Positions 32,101-41,834 of a stretch of 64,000 nucleotides of DNA are shown in pieces. A program made the translations under genes and the position numbers. Positions within the stretch are counted from its first letter, which is position 1, and each line of letters starts with the position of its first letter. Under the pieces are notes generated by a model that searched no databases, had not been told where the DNA came from, and worked only from the letters and a program-made list of their open reading frames with translations. This DNA is from Shiraia sp. slf14 (lineage: Eukaryota > Ascomycota > Dothideomycetes > Pleosporales > Shiraiaceae), in assembly GCA_000498155.1 (NCBI GenBank), contig AXZN01000030.1, positions 62,001 through 126,000 on the forward strand. The letters are read 5' to 3'.

Positions 32101-32709
32101 CTCCGGTCGTTCCATGATCAGACTGAGATGAGTTTTTGGGGTCTTGGGTCTCGAGAAGCGATGGCCATAACATTGATCATGGACAATGACGATGGTCCCA
32201 GCATTCGCCCCGCCTGTGTCGCCGTCATGGCGGGCGAGGTCTCTTTGGAAGTACTTGTCTGCGACATCGCAAGCACGCAGAGGCGGCTTTTCCTCTGGTG
32301 GGGATGGAAGTGCATTTGGACTCTTGGCTCCGATGGGAGAGGGCATGTTTGGCACGAATGATGAGCGGCGAGCAGGCGTGCCTGGCATATCGCCGCGCAG
32401 GGAGGAGCTGGAAGACTTCCTGCCTAGTGCGGGGGAAGACGAACGGCTCAGACTGGCGACGCTGGAACTGCGACGAAGGTTGTTGCTGGTGGATAAATGG
32501 GGCGAGGAAGGAGTGCGGCGGGGTTCTGTGGGAGGTCTAGGTGAGCGAAGGCCAGGTGACGGCGGGAGGGCCGTGTTGGCAGCGGTATGCAGCGAGAGAC
32601 GCTTGTGGGGGAGTGAAAGGAGGCTCGCGTCATTGTTTGTTTGGCGCGACATTGCTCTGGGGGTGTTGTTGCCAGAACTGCGGCCGGGCGGTTGAGACTG
32701 ATTTAGCAT
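29110..32709 (-). CDS. HOS3: Histone deacetylase, Hos3 type
   Basis: Zinc-dependent class II-like histone deacetylase of the fungal Hos3 group, 1199 aa, single exon. The deacetylase domain covers about residues 150-620. It opens with VIVHDQCYGHRFSR and contains the charge-relay and zinc elements CIRPPGHHC (about 353) and IIDFDLHHGDGSQ (about 390), then SAGFDASEWE and SVLEGGYSDRAL. The long C-terminal tail (from about 680) is disordered and basic, with an AT-hook-like RGPGRPPKSSKP and Pro/Thr-rich blocks that suggest a chromatin-binding or regulatory arm. The N-terminal 140 residues are Ser/Pro-rich. It lies head-to-tail 272 bp downstream of the beta-adaptin gene. Confidence 0.9.
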   Translation of the reverse strand: MLNQSQPPGRSSGNNTPRAMSRQTNNDASLLSLPHKRLSLHTAANTALPPSPGLRSPRPPTEPRRTPSSPHLSTSNNLRRSSSVASLSRSSSPALGRKSSSSSLRGDMPGTPARRSSFVPNMPSPIGAKSPNALPSPPEEKPPLRACDVADKYFQRDLARHDGDTGGANAGTIVIVHDQCYGHRFSRPKTPKTHLSLIMERPERILASVLGISAAYVRLGDRHNLGNNPPHPDHSPPERVPFKIRKTSRMVDITSQVVTNVHGTKWMAELKSLCDNAGHKLASTGKELARDAPTIPGHTPKELHAGDLYLCSESMNAFQGALGGVLDAVDAVFQPPTQGNAPSRAFVCIRPPGHHCSDDFPSGFCWLNNVHIGIEHAMMQYGLTHAAIIDFDLHHGDGSQAITWARNKKVQNMSKNTPNWKKTSIGYFSLHDINSYPCEDGDDDKVQAASLCIDNAHGQSIWNVHLQSWRTPEEFWKIYEEKYLTLLEKTRQYLKFHTNRLRTSPNHPAPKSAIFLSAGFDASEWETAGMQRHSVNVPTEFYARFTRDVVHLAEEEGTGADGRVISVLEGGYSDRALTSGVLSHLSGLCDGQVWSESKHSKGLAFDMSQRLGGLSLQDEEMDKQPSEADLTAVTYDPVWWHATQLSELENLVDPPPAVAPKKPRTDKSAHFSSPTQSFTAKVIDPSKLSRALATRHTTTPSRAPTPPPPEVDWATATHALSRLLIPSDRQTRSHRPEDLAEPKVKKEKPVAPVLDSVRLDPSGRQLRGRKAVTTYKDPDSDDEKSQRAESKASRRKTIADFPLASTELAPPPARSVSRRMSIASSVSSIGERSVSREPSVATRRRSVAPAQAPTNGVAVKKARGTTATASSRVPQRPPVPRIPSNYTSKTNGTKGKENDDVDALTTGLKRITLKLPSKEEYEAREKAKEEKQKALEASRKAVTKTTTRKAPAARTTTTKTTAAAKPAPAKRGPGRPPKSSKPPSPVEMAASDPTPEPPKALSTATVPVIQPQPIQPDAQPTLIQPVLQEPVQNVDTVEEPPTVSRRTSGGLEPPTEGVGMTPEQLREQLPKPSFMTMAEAVPDATPPARADTPPPPPPSSMPEFVNYTTQTFGMAAHNAQEGAKLQWLPPNTDDSSEVTTKNLPTSPAGRKQDLPVFTAKGKIPSAPNGTFSGHQAAPVGIKKEDIRQDLWDVPDTPTR

Positions 32710-32981
32710 TCTGGCAATGTCTAGCCGCGTAGGGACGCGTGACTCGCGGTTTTCTTGAAATGTCTCTTATCGCTTGTCGTTTGGTGTAGGATGGGAAAAG
32801 GGATCGCGCGCTATGACGAGTGTCTAGAGGTGCTAGTGTTTGCCGCCATGTTCGCTGGGAAACAACGAACAGGGGTTCCTGCCTAACCGAAGCGCCATGC
32901 ATATGATAGGGCTGATGTTTGAACAACCACAAGGACTATGCACACCCATGTTTATATTCCTCAACTAGTCTACTTTCAATC
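32710..32981. other. Short spacer, beta-adaptin to HOS3
   Basis: 272 bp between two genes on the same strand. It must hold the adaptin terminator and the HOS3 promoter, so the arrangement is compact. Confidence 0.5.
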
Positions 32982-35439
32982 TTACAGCAGCAAATCCTGA
33001 TTACCATCTACTCCTCCTGGACTCAACACCATTTGTTGATGTGCATTCTGATTAACAATCCATCCGCCATCCAAACCTGCTTGATCGGCTGCAATGGGCG
33101 AGCCTCCAAACGTACTCTGCCTACCCACACTTGCAAAATACATGTCCGCATCACTGACTGCTGCAGCCATGCCATTGCCGTTGGTAGGTGATAATGAACC
33201 ATTGCCATTTGTTGCTGTATCAAGTCGTGATCGCTCTGCCATGGCTCGTTCGCGAGCTTGCTCTGCAGCCTTAACCGTGGGCAACTCGTGCCGTTGGAGA
33301 GCAGGAGATTCCTGTAGTTTCCTTGGCCGCGCGCTTCGGAAGACCTGATTCACTGGTTTCAGGTAGACGGTGGCCAGTGTGCCCACATTGAGACACATCT
33401 CTTCCAAAGTACTTGGATCAAGCTTCTCTGATTCCTCTGCAGTGATGGCAGGCTTCTCTCCCATGACGACCTTCTTTGCTTCTTCTGGTGCCGAAGAAAG
33501 AAGACGCCAGTACATGTATCCTCGATCTCGCAGATCTGGATTGTCTGTCTCCTCTGTAGCCCACTTCAGGACCTTAGGGACGAGGGTGGAACCACGGGTT
33601 GGCCTCTGAATGAAAAGCTTTACTGTTGCTGTGAGAAGTGCTAATTGCACTTCGTGAGTTTCTTCTTGGAAAGAATCTAAGAAGTCTTCCAGGAGAACGT
33701 CTGAGTCTTCTATGCGGTCCGCATATTGCCCAATCACCCAGATCATGGCGGCTTTGGCTTCTGGCTCGTCCAGGGAGTCGAGATTCTCGCATAACGTAGA
33801 TATGATGGATTCGTACTGGTTGGGGTACTTTCGGAAAATGTTGCGAATCACAACCGTTGCTTCTTGTACAATGTATGAGACTTTCGTGCTCACAAGCTGG
33901 AGCAGAGTGCTTATGCAAAGTTGAGCTGCTGGTGCGATTTTGATTGCAAGCTTGCCAATAGCGCGCACTGATTTGCGAACGAAGTCGACGTCGATTTCAG
34001 TAGCATACCTAACAGAGAAATTAGCAGGCGGCAAATAGTGTGAAACTTATTAGAGAAACGTACTCTGCGAGCTCAGTCAAAACCTCCTTAATGTTTCGCT
34101 CGGTTGCCAACATGAAGATGAGTTCCAACTTGGTGACCTTGACATAGATAGGGTCGTTGTATTTACAGAAGAAAACGCGGATATCATTTCTGAGTACGTC
34201 TGGTCGCCGTTGCAGAATGAGAAGTGCGTTACGAAGAGCAAGATACTGAATCTCCGGGCCTTTGGAGAGTAATGTGACGAGGGGGGGTGAGAGCTTATTA
34301 CACAGAGAGGATATGACTTTTTGATCGGAGATGTAGTTCATTAGGTAGAGGATTACGCGTATGCAAGTCAGAACAACGGCGGAGTTTGAGTGAGAAAGTC
34401 GAGGCGATATTCGTTCCGCGAGGAGAGCAGCTTCGGCTGTGTCTTGTGGTACGTAGTTCATCATGGCTTCCAGAATGTATGTTTGGCCCCACTCGGAACA
34501 ATCTGGTAGAATGGACACAATCTTGGAGGCGCTCGCGTAGTCGATTGTGAGTTTGATGTTCTCGCTTCGTTCCCATATATCCATTAAGCCTGCCAAAGCA
34601 CTGGAGACAACAGTGGGATTCTCGTCTCTCAGCATACCATTGAGCCTGTCAATCAAATCTGAACTTTCTACAAGGTGTCTATCGTGATCATAGAGCTTTG
34701 CGACACAGAATGCAGCAGTCTTGCGAACATATGGATCCGCATCCTTAAGGAGGTTCTTGAGGTGTGGCACTGTAGCTTCGACGAATTCGCGAACGTGAAC
34801 GTACGACATGGTGCGTAAAGCGAGGGCCCGGACTAATGGATTGTTGTCGTGCATATCTTCTTGTATAATCGGCAACGCTTTGAGGGCAATATCAGGTTTT
34901 ATCCTGGCATAATTAACCAAATACAAAAAGCACCTGTAATAGTCAGCCCAGGCTGATATTCATCGGCATGACAAGCACAAACATTTTCTTGATTTCGAGA
35001 CTCGGTATGTGCATACAGCCCACGATATCTGGGAACAGAGCAACCATGTCATTGTTGCTCATGGTCATATTGGCAACAATCTTCTTGAGGGCCGTCTTCT
35101 TGGCGGAGAAGTTCTTGTCCTTCTTACCGCCGCTATTCAGCTCGAGACGAAGCTCGGCGACCTTGCCCTGTGGAGTGCGAAGAGCATGTAAGCGCGCTGA
35201 ATCGAAAGCGTAGGGGATGAACATGATCATGGCATCGTAACTTGTGAGGGGTGTGTGCCTCTGCTACCCTGGCGCGCCGCCTGGACTTGAGGGTGCGATC
35301 AAGGTATAGCAGATATGGGGAGAACATGCGGAGAGCTTAGGGGACACGAAGTGGAGAGGGAAACGGAGGTGGAGGTGCAGATAAAGGATCGTATACGTAC
35401 CCTCGCGAAGAGCTTCGCATCCTGGCCGCCCTGGCTCAT
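32982..35439 (-). CDS. APL2: Beta-adaptin of the AP-1 (AP-1/2) clathrin adaptor
   Basis: Large subunit of a clathrin adaptor that links cargo and clathrin at trans-Golgi/endosomes. 706 aa. Exons (minus): 35439-35401, 35167-34983, 34933-34064, 34008-32982. The introns are 233, 49 and 55 nt, all GT-AG, and each join rebuilds conserved sequence: LFAR|GKVAEL, IKKM|CFLYLVNYA, LAEY|ATEIDV. The protein is an Armadillo/HEAT trunk throughout (SNNDMVALFPDIVGCM, DPYVRKTAAFCVAKLYDHD, IVQEATVVIRNIFRKYP). A short hinge with ATNGNGSLSPTNGNG and no folded ear domain follows, as is usual for fungal beta subunits. AP-1 versus AP-2 is decided only by resemblance and is less certain than the family. Confidence 0.92.
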
Positions 35440-35942
35440 GGCGGGCTATCAATGTCGCGTGGCAGCTGAGCTGTCCCCTCGATTGCATGCGCCTGGCAGT
35501 AGTACAGGTCCCCTCTCCTATGCCCGGGCTTAGCGCCCCCTCTTAACCGTGTCTGGGGGGAGAAGTACGAGAGTCTCGATTGGATTGGACGATTTAGCTC
35601 TGCAAGTGTGGCTTATGTTGTGACGCGCATATCGATGTTGGTGCGGAGGTGGGTTGGCACGGCGGGTGGGTGGAGATGTTGTAGGAGGTCGTGCAGTCCC
35701 AGACGATTGACTTTCTTGAGACGGGATGGCCCAGGTCGGAACTTGTGGATTCGATTCAGTGTCGGCCTACTAGCCACAGCCACTGATTAGCCTCGCTGGC
35801 CAGGGACTGGTGGAGCGGAGGTCTTCGCGGAGGGAACGTGCATCCGCCAAGCCCTGCTTCAACATCACGACGACAAGCATCGCTTACACCATTGTTATCA
35901 GCCAGTCCTGTACCAACAACTACACCCACGCCCATACCCATC
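35440..35942. promoter_or_regulatory. Divergent promoter region, beta-adaptin / EMC4
   Basis: 503 bp between divergent starts, containing both promoters. An upstream in-frame ATG at 35838 gives a low-complexity extension of Emc4 that I do not favour. Confidence 0.6.
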
Positions 35943-36562
35943 ATGTCGGCCTCTCCTCCACCGCCACCGCAATGGGTCCTTGACCTCAACTCAGACCCGG
36001 CCAAGCCCAAGAATGCCTCTCTCCCCGATCCACCAGGCTACACGGCCTCTCTGACCAAGAAAGAGCGTGCGCAATCATCCAAGACTGCACGAAAGCCCCC
36101 CACAGCCGATGAGATGGATACCCTGAAGATGAAGAAGGCATGGGAGGTTGCCATTGCCCCTGCAAAACAGCTTCCTATGAATGCTTTTGGTACGTCGCGC
36201 TATATGACATGTCCAGACGAAACGTCCCCGCTTTGCGCATTGCTAATCCTGACTTAGGCATGTACATGACCGGCAATACCCTCCAAATATTCTCCATCTT
36301 CATGATCTTCACCCTATTCAAGACGCCTGTCATGGCAGTCTTATCCCTCCAGCGCACATTCGCTCCTTTCGAAACTCCAGGAACATCAGGTCGACTCATT
36401 GGCGTTAAGATTGTCTATATCTTATGCAACATGCTCATGCTGGGTCTTGGTATCTGGAAGGTCAATGGCATGGGATTATTGCCGACCACAAAATCAGATT
36501 GGCTTGCATGGGAGAGTCAAAGGACGTGGTCAGAAAGAGCTGTGCCGCAAGAGTGGTTGTAA
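35943..36562 (+). CDS. EMC4: ER membrane protein complex subunit 4
   Basis: Subunit of the EMC insertase that places membrane proteins in the ER. Two exons, 35943-36189 and 36258-36562 (183 aa); the join gives LPMNAF|GMYMTGNTLQIF. The start at 35943 (MSASPPPPPQWVLDLN) fits the family. A hydrophilic N-terminal half with KKERAQSSKTARKP is followed by DEMDTLKMKKAWEVA. Then come a membrane segment after GMYMTGNTLQIFSIFM, a second one at about residues 145-165 (KIVYILCNMLMLGLGIW), and a C-terminus ending WSERAVPQEWL. Length and layout match fungal Emc4. Confidence 0.95.
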
Positions 36563-36737
36563 ACTCGTATATCAATTATTCAATATATAAAACAATTGCT
36601 CCGCCGCTCGCGGAATCTGCAGCAATTCAAATATCAACTTTTTTTCTTTGCTCTGCATACCTTCATGCTATATCATGCCTTACCCCATTCGCAACCATCC
36701 AATGTCTTCCCATGATAGTTCGTATTTCACACACCTC

Positions 36738-37988
36738 TCAACCTCGCTTGCTCTCACTCTTGACTCGAATGCTTTTATTGCCAGCATTATCCATGCCAAT
36801 GATTTTGTGGAGTTCCCTCTTCCGTGTCGTGAATCTAAGCTCTACCATCATCGTCTTCCTTTTCGCACAGACCTTCCTCTTCTTCGCTGGTCTGTCATCC
36901 TGTGTCGGCTTTTGCATCTCCTCACAAGAGCGCTTCGTCTTTGATTTCAATGGCTCCCACAACGCACTCTCCAATTCAAAGTCGCTGACCAGATCCGAAT
37001 GCAGCAACTTTGACAGTGAATATGACAGACGAGACGGCCCCATGTTTCGAATCTCTTCAAATCGAACCGCAAACTGCTGCCGCACATTCTCAACGTCAAA
37101 CATCCCATCGTCGCTCAACACCTCTTCCATATCATATAAGAGAGATACCATCGCATCGTATGATGCCATGGCCTTGGTTGCTGCCTTTGGTTCTGAAGCC
37201 TTGGTTGCTTTCTTCAGTCCTAAAGCGTTGGTTGCTGCCTTTGCTTCCACCAAGAACCGCGAAACATCGCTACATTTCCGGATCAAATCCCTCACAATGC
37301 GCAACATGCCTCGTGCATCCTCCTCTGTGCCAGAACAGGAGATGGGCTTAGCATGCCGCCAGCCAATGAGCAGTACATCTGGATAATCACGATATCGGTA
37401 CTGCAGGCCTTTGGGGTACATGTTGAGCATTACATGCGACAGCGTGAGATTGTTGTGCGTGTATCCAGTTGCATGTAGAACTTCTAGAGTATCCAGCAAA
37501 CCCAGAAATATATGCGCAATGAGATAATTTGGTACGCCGCCGTCTACGGCACCTGAGATGCTGAATTGCTCTAATGTAGGACCAAAGATTGGGCGCATAC
37601 ACATCCAGCTTGAGGATGCTGCTGTGGTGAATTGCGATTGGGTGATGTAGCAGCTTGCGCTTGCATTGCTGTCGTCGCTTCCCTGATATACTTGATCCAT
37701 TGTGTCTGCCTCTTCTCTTAACTTCTTAGTATTGGTGCATGTTTTGACAACGAGCATCTGTGTCCTTATGTCTCTTGATTGCGCAGTTGATCCATTTTTA
37801 TCGTCCGTGGAAGCAAGGCAATCGTCGTTTTCGGTTGTAGAAAAGTTCAATGATTTACTCAATGTGCACGGCAGACAGATATGAACTGCTTGAGTAGCTG
37901 AAAAAGAAGAAGAAGACAAGCATTTGATGATGTTGAAAAGATGAGCTGGTGGGGCTGGGGCGATTCGTTTCGGAGTTGTTGTGGCCAT
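36738..37988 (-). CDS. Pseudokinase-like protein, 416 aa
   Basis: Function unknown. The middle (about residues 120-260) resembles the C-lobe of a protein kinase. It has an alpha-E-like helix (HIFLGLLDTLEVLHATGY), then THNNLTLSHVMLN where HRDxxxxN would stand, and DVLLIGWRHA where DFG would stand. The catalytic Asp is replaced by Asn and the metal-binding Asp by Ile/Gly, and no glycine-rich loop or clear Val-Ala-x-Lys is present. It is therefore probably inactive or a relic. A nine-residue repeat follows (encoded at 37171-37251), and the C-terminus is basic with a nuclear-localisation-like RPAKKRKVCAKRK. Single exon. It could be a lineage-specific signalling scaffold or a decaying gene. Confidence 0.6.
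   Translation of the reverse strand: MATTTPKRIAPAPPAHLFNIIKCLSSSSFSATQAVHICLPCTLSKSLNFSTTENDDCLASTDDKNGSTAQSRDIRTQMLVVKTCTNTKKLREEADTMDQVYQGSDDSNASASCYITQSQFTTAASSSWMCMRPIFGPTLEQFSISGAVDGGVPNYLIAHIFLGLLDTLEVLHATGYTHNNLTLSHVMLNMYPKGLQYRYRDYPDVLLIGWRHAKPISCSGTEEDARGMLRIVRDLIRKCSDVSRFLVEAKAATNALGLKKATKASEPKAATKAMASYDAMVSLLYDMEEVLSDDGMFDVENVRQQFAVRFEEIRNMGPSRLSYSLSKLLHSDLVSDFELESALWEPLKSKTKRSCEEMQKPTQDDRPAKKRKVCAKRKTMMVELRFTTRKRELHKIIGMDNAGNKSIRVKSESKRG
37171..37251 (-). repeat. Three 27-bp tandem repeats inside the pseudokinase-like gene
   Basis: Units 37171-37197, 37198-37224 and 37225-37251 share GCSTTGGTTGCT. They encode alanine/lysine-rich nine-residue repeats (KAATNALGL, KKATKASEP, KAATKAMAS-like) and keep frame. 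Confidence 0.85.
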
Positions 37989-38407
37989 CTCAAGATTTTA
38001 AGTGAAAATGTAATTGAAGGCAGTGGTATGTAGACGTTGGGTATTGTGACAAAGTTCGTAAAGGCGGGTTGAATATAATTGGAAGCCAGAGGACAATAGC
38101 AATTAAAGTCAAAGGACGCGCGAAATCCTGGCTAAGTTGTCTTGCAGAGCAAACGGCTTGCGCACCTTTGGTAAGTGGGGTCGCTATTGTTCACTATACT
38201 GTGCCTTCCCTTTCTATAATGGCAGAGAGCAATTTAGGCTACCACTTTCTGATAGGAATCCCGCCCGCCCTATTTTCACTCTTCTGCATTTCCTTAAGTC
38301 CATTTATCTCGTAATCTGATCTAGTTCTAGAAAAAAGTAAGATATGTTGTAATATAAGAATAACAATTATCACACAAATAACATATCAAACAACTTTGAT
38401 CTGCAAT
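37989..38407. other. Intergenic, pseudokinase promoter
   Basis: 419 bp between two minus-strand genes. AT-rich near 38310-38400. No other feature. Confidence 0.5.
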
Positions 38408-39670
38408 CTATGACCTCCCGCCTGTACTGACACCAGTCAGTTGAATAGCGTCATCCACCATGTTGTTCAATTGATTGAATTGTCCTTGTAACCATAAATC
38501 GAGAACAGCCTGGTCCTGACTGACAAAGGATGGTCGCCTATCTGGCAAAACTTTGGTGCATTCTTTGAGGTCGTTGATATTGTTGACTCCCAAGAGAGAA
38601 AGTCGGGTATAAGCTTTGGCATAGTCCTGAAGAACTGTTAGGTAAACGTTAATATAGGATATTGGAGTCCTGCATACCTCATTCCAATGGTTTTGGCCAC
38701 CATTAGGATTACTGAATTCCTGCCACTCGCCGATAGTGCGCGAATCCTTCGACAAATTGATATCACTTTGAAATTTCAGTACACGTGGTGGCGCACTATT
38801 AGTGGTCTCTGGGTAGAAAGCAACATCCCAGACACCCGGGGTGGAGTCCTGTGGATCTCCATCACGTTTGGTATCCACGAAGTGTTGTTGTGATGTGGTG
38901 TGTGCTCCAACAAGTGCCACCAAGTCATGTGCATCGATAGTCTTGGCCGAGAAAAGCTTCAGTAGTGTGTCTGCAGAATCTTTGTCTCCAGGGAGGAGGC
39001 CTGTAGGACCTGCCTTGGAGTTGTCTTTGCGGCCAACGAAGGTCCTAATGCGAGGGCCCAGTGGGCACACAACTGTTGCAACATTGGCGCCAAACTGTAT
39101 AATGTCTGCCATTGACATCCCATATTGGTTGTACTTGCTATACCAGCTCTTTGTCTGTTCCGCAATAGCTGCTAAGCCGTTGTTGTCTGTACGGCTGATT
39201 TCATCGCTAAGCAAAATGCTGCCATCAGCGCCACCATAGCCACTCGTCTTCGACCAGGCACCCGCGTCGTGGAAACCAAGACGTACAGCCTGACGCGCGA
39301 ACTTGGAACAACGCCCTGAAGTGCCATTGAACTTGGCTGTCATTTCATACGCTAACCACTTCCAATGACAACAAAGATCGGCTTTGCATGCGGCGCTCCC
39401 AATCGCTCCAACAGGTATAGATGCATCTCGCACAGTTGATTCTGCATCTTTCGAGTCGAGAAGAATAGCTTTGATATCTTTGCCGATTGATGTAAGCTTC
39501 GAGTCGGGAAGAGTGACCAGGTCACCTATCAGCTCTTTGGACGATGCTCGTTTGGCCTTGTTGGCAGCCCGTTGCATTTCATACATGACTTTATTATCCA
39601 TTCCCGGATGAGCTTCAATCACAGGAAGGCATGTAAGGAGCACATAGCTGAGATAGGTATAGATCTTCAT
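38408..39670 (-). CDS. Secreted class II fungal heme peroxidase (AA2)
   Basis: Heme peroxidase of the ligninase superfamily that oxidises substrates with hydrogen peroxide outside the cell. ATG 39670 is preferred (an in-frame ATG at 39685 lies upstream) because it opens a signal peptide (MKIYTYLSYVLLTCLPVIEA). Exons (minus): 39670-38678 and 38626-38408, giving about 403 aa. The 51-nt intron 38627-38677 is in frame without a stop, so unspliced RNA would insert 17 residues. The distal site is VRLGFHDAGAW (Arg, His), the proximal heme His is in LVALVGAHTTSQQ, and cysteines include CKADLCC. The residues where manganese peroxidases have two Glu ligands appear to be Lys and Gln, so manganese oxidation is unlikely. 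This is a generic low-redox peroxidase by inference. Confidence 0.88.
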   Translation of the reverse strand: MKIYTYLSYVLLTCLPVIEAHPGMDNKVMYEMQRAANKAKRASSKELIGDLVTLPDSKLTSIGKDIKAILLDSKDAESTVRDASIPVGAIGSAACKADLCCHWKWLAYEMTAKFNGTSGRCSKFARQAVRLGFHDAGAWSKTSGYGGADGSILLSDEISRTDNNGLAAIAEQTKSWYSKYNQYGMSMADIIQFGANVATVVCPLGPRIRTFVGRKDNSKAGPTGLLPGDKDSADTLLKLFSAKTIDAHDLVALVGAHTTSQQHFVDTKRDGDPQDSTPGVWDVAFYPETTNSAPPRVLKFQSDINLSKDSRTIGEWQEFSNPNGGQNHWNEVCRTPISYINVYLTVLQDYAKAYTRLSLLGVNNINDLKECTKVLPDRRPSFVSQDQAVLDLWLQGQFNQLNNMVDDAIQLTGVSTGGRS

Positions 39671-39685
39671 TGTACAAAATATCAA

Positions 39686-41834
39686 GTGACTTGCAAGTTA
39701 AGGAGTAGTGATAATGAATAATGCATTGAACGAGACTGGTCTTTCTATCCATCTTATACAACAAGTACTGCCACCCAGATCTGGCAATTGATGCGGTTTT
39801 CGAAGTCTAGATTGTACCTTACGTGAAAATAAATTGCGTACCAGACAAAGATCATCGCAACGATACCTGGAGCGATTGTATAGATGAACACGAAGCTCTC
39901 GAGTACGCCACATAGGTTTCAAGAAAGCCCCCTGGCATTGCAAGTACGGCGCCTAGCCATGTTCCGTTCGCTTGGATGCAAGGTTGTTCGTTGTAAACGC
40001 CACTCGAAGTCGAAGTCCGCAACTTGATGAGAGCTGACAGCCAAGACCTGCAATACGATGCAATTGATTGGTGTGATCTTACCAAAAGTTGGCGCAGAAA
40101 AAACGTCTAGACACTTCAATGCTGAACACGATGCGAAAGACGGCTCGAAGAATGGTACTCTAGCATTCCTGATATTGTTGCTGCAGCTCAAGGTCTATTT
40201 TTGGGTAGTGCAAATGCGCCAAAAGTACAGCAAAGTTTTGGTGACATGCATAAGCTAGCGATGAGCTTAAATGTTGTGTAGCGTTCTGTGCGTATAGCAA
40301 TCGGCCGGAAGGTCGCCGAAACAGGCATGAACTAGAGCTGGCGGTCGCATTTAGTCAAGTATCCTGATCTTCAGTCAAACTCCTGCTTTCTGTATCCGAA
40401 GATACCTTACCGGCGGTGAGAAGGCCCGACCCGACAATGGGGATAAAATTACTCTAAGTATCTCGTAAACTGAGAGTTGGCGTAGTTGCAGTTGTTGTAA
40501 TTAGTTGTTGGCTAACAAGGTGTGCTCATGTTGGTCAGGGGTGGATCGAGGTCGTGTAATATCGACTTCCTGATAATGCGGCCGAGATGTATACAACTTC
40601 AGCCTCACAAGCGGACTAGCTCTTGATGAAATTCGGCTGTTCGAGCACAAATACTTTGCTGCATTGAAACAGTACCTGTTCTCCATGTCTTAGCAGAGTA
40701 TGTCATCGCCAAATTGATTGACGTCTGATGCAATTGCAGACTCATGTGTTTTTTGATACATTCCTAGATATTTATGCTAACTGCAAGTCAACAAGTTGTG
40801 TGCTTGAAGCAGTATACATTTAGCCGGATAACATATCCTGGAAACCGCGGTGACCAGGGAATGCCTGTTTGACGAGAGACTTCAAGTCTAGATCTCGCTT
40901 ATGAAAATGAAAAACCGGGCAATAGGTTCCAAGATAAGAAGGTAAAAGAGTATATTTGATCGGTGTATGCGAGTAACTTTCGTTGTTCTAGATTTGTGCA
41001 ACAGCATCGATCCAAGATACTTCTCGATCGGCAGCAATACTTCGCAGAATGATGCACTTTTAGGAACCCATTCGAGTACCAACAGGGAATGTCGAAAACA
41101 CTCTCATCTGTAGTGAGGCTGAAAAAGCCATATTGACCTCCATTGAGCTGAAGGCTCAGCTGGCCGCCAAACTGCCCCACGGTCTAAAGTCTGGGCCGTC
41201 AACGTCAGCTCAAAAAAAAATACAAAAACAGGATTGACCTTCTCCTTTTTTTTAAAAGAAATCTAGCTGCTGTTCTTGTTGTATCTGTTCAGATTTGCTG
41301 GATCTTTTTTATGGGGTGTATGTCTCTCTGATACAATCCGTTGTATTCCGGTACATATTTTGCTCACTGCAACAACACAGAAATATTTGCATGTCTAAAA
41401 ATCCACTTTTGCGCACCAGAATTTCAAAGACATAGAATATTCTTGATATAATGCATACTATTAAGATCTGATATTTGGATACGATTCGAATGTATAGATA
41501 TATACACAACGATGAATTAGAATGCAACCAACGAGTGAACGTTTCCTGCTTAGGTTGCGCGTAAATGACAGCCTTCATCAGTATTTATTTACAACCCGAT
41601 TTCTGATGGTGTAAAATTACTCCACATAAGTTTAAGTCTTTGAATTCAGCCTCGAAATCATAAATTGCTTAGAAAACGCGTGGTCACATGTTTTCGTGTT
41701 CCGCCAAGTCGTGAATACACGAGAACCCCGCTTCAGCTGACCAATTCATCCTGTTTAGCCTCCACGATAATTGAAAGAATGATCAATGACCTCCTGATCA
41801 CTTCATCCAACTTCTACGCTTTTTTGAACCGACA
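39686..41834. other. AT-rich gene-free region with a possible gene remnant
   Basis: 2.1 kb. The left part is the promoter of the peroxidase gene. On the minus strand at about 39790-40190 there are fragments in different frames (for example GTWLGAVLAMPGGFLETYV and IAPGIVAMIFVWYAIYF) that look like pieces of a membrane protein. They do not join without a frame change, and I could not assign a family. 41.2-41.7 kb is AT-rich without features. Confidence 0.4.

Noticed and set aside
36424..37386. 320-residue plus-strand frame
   Set aside because: Mostly antisense to the pseudokinase-like gene, whose minus-strand frame is longer and has kinase-like motifs.
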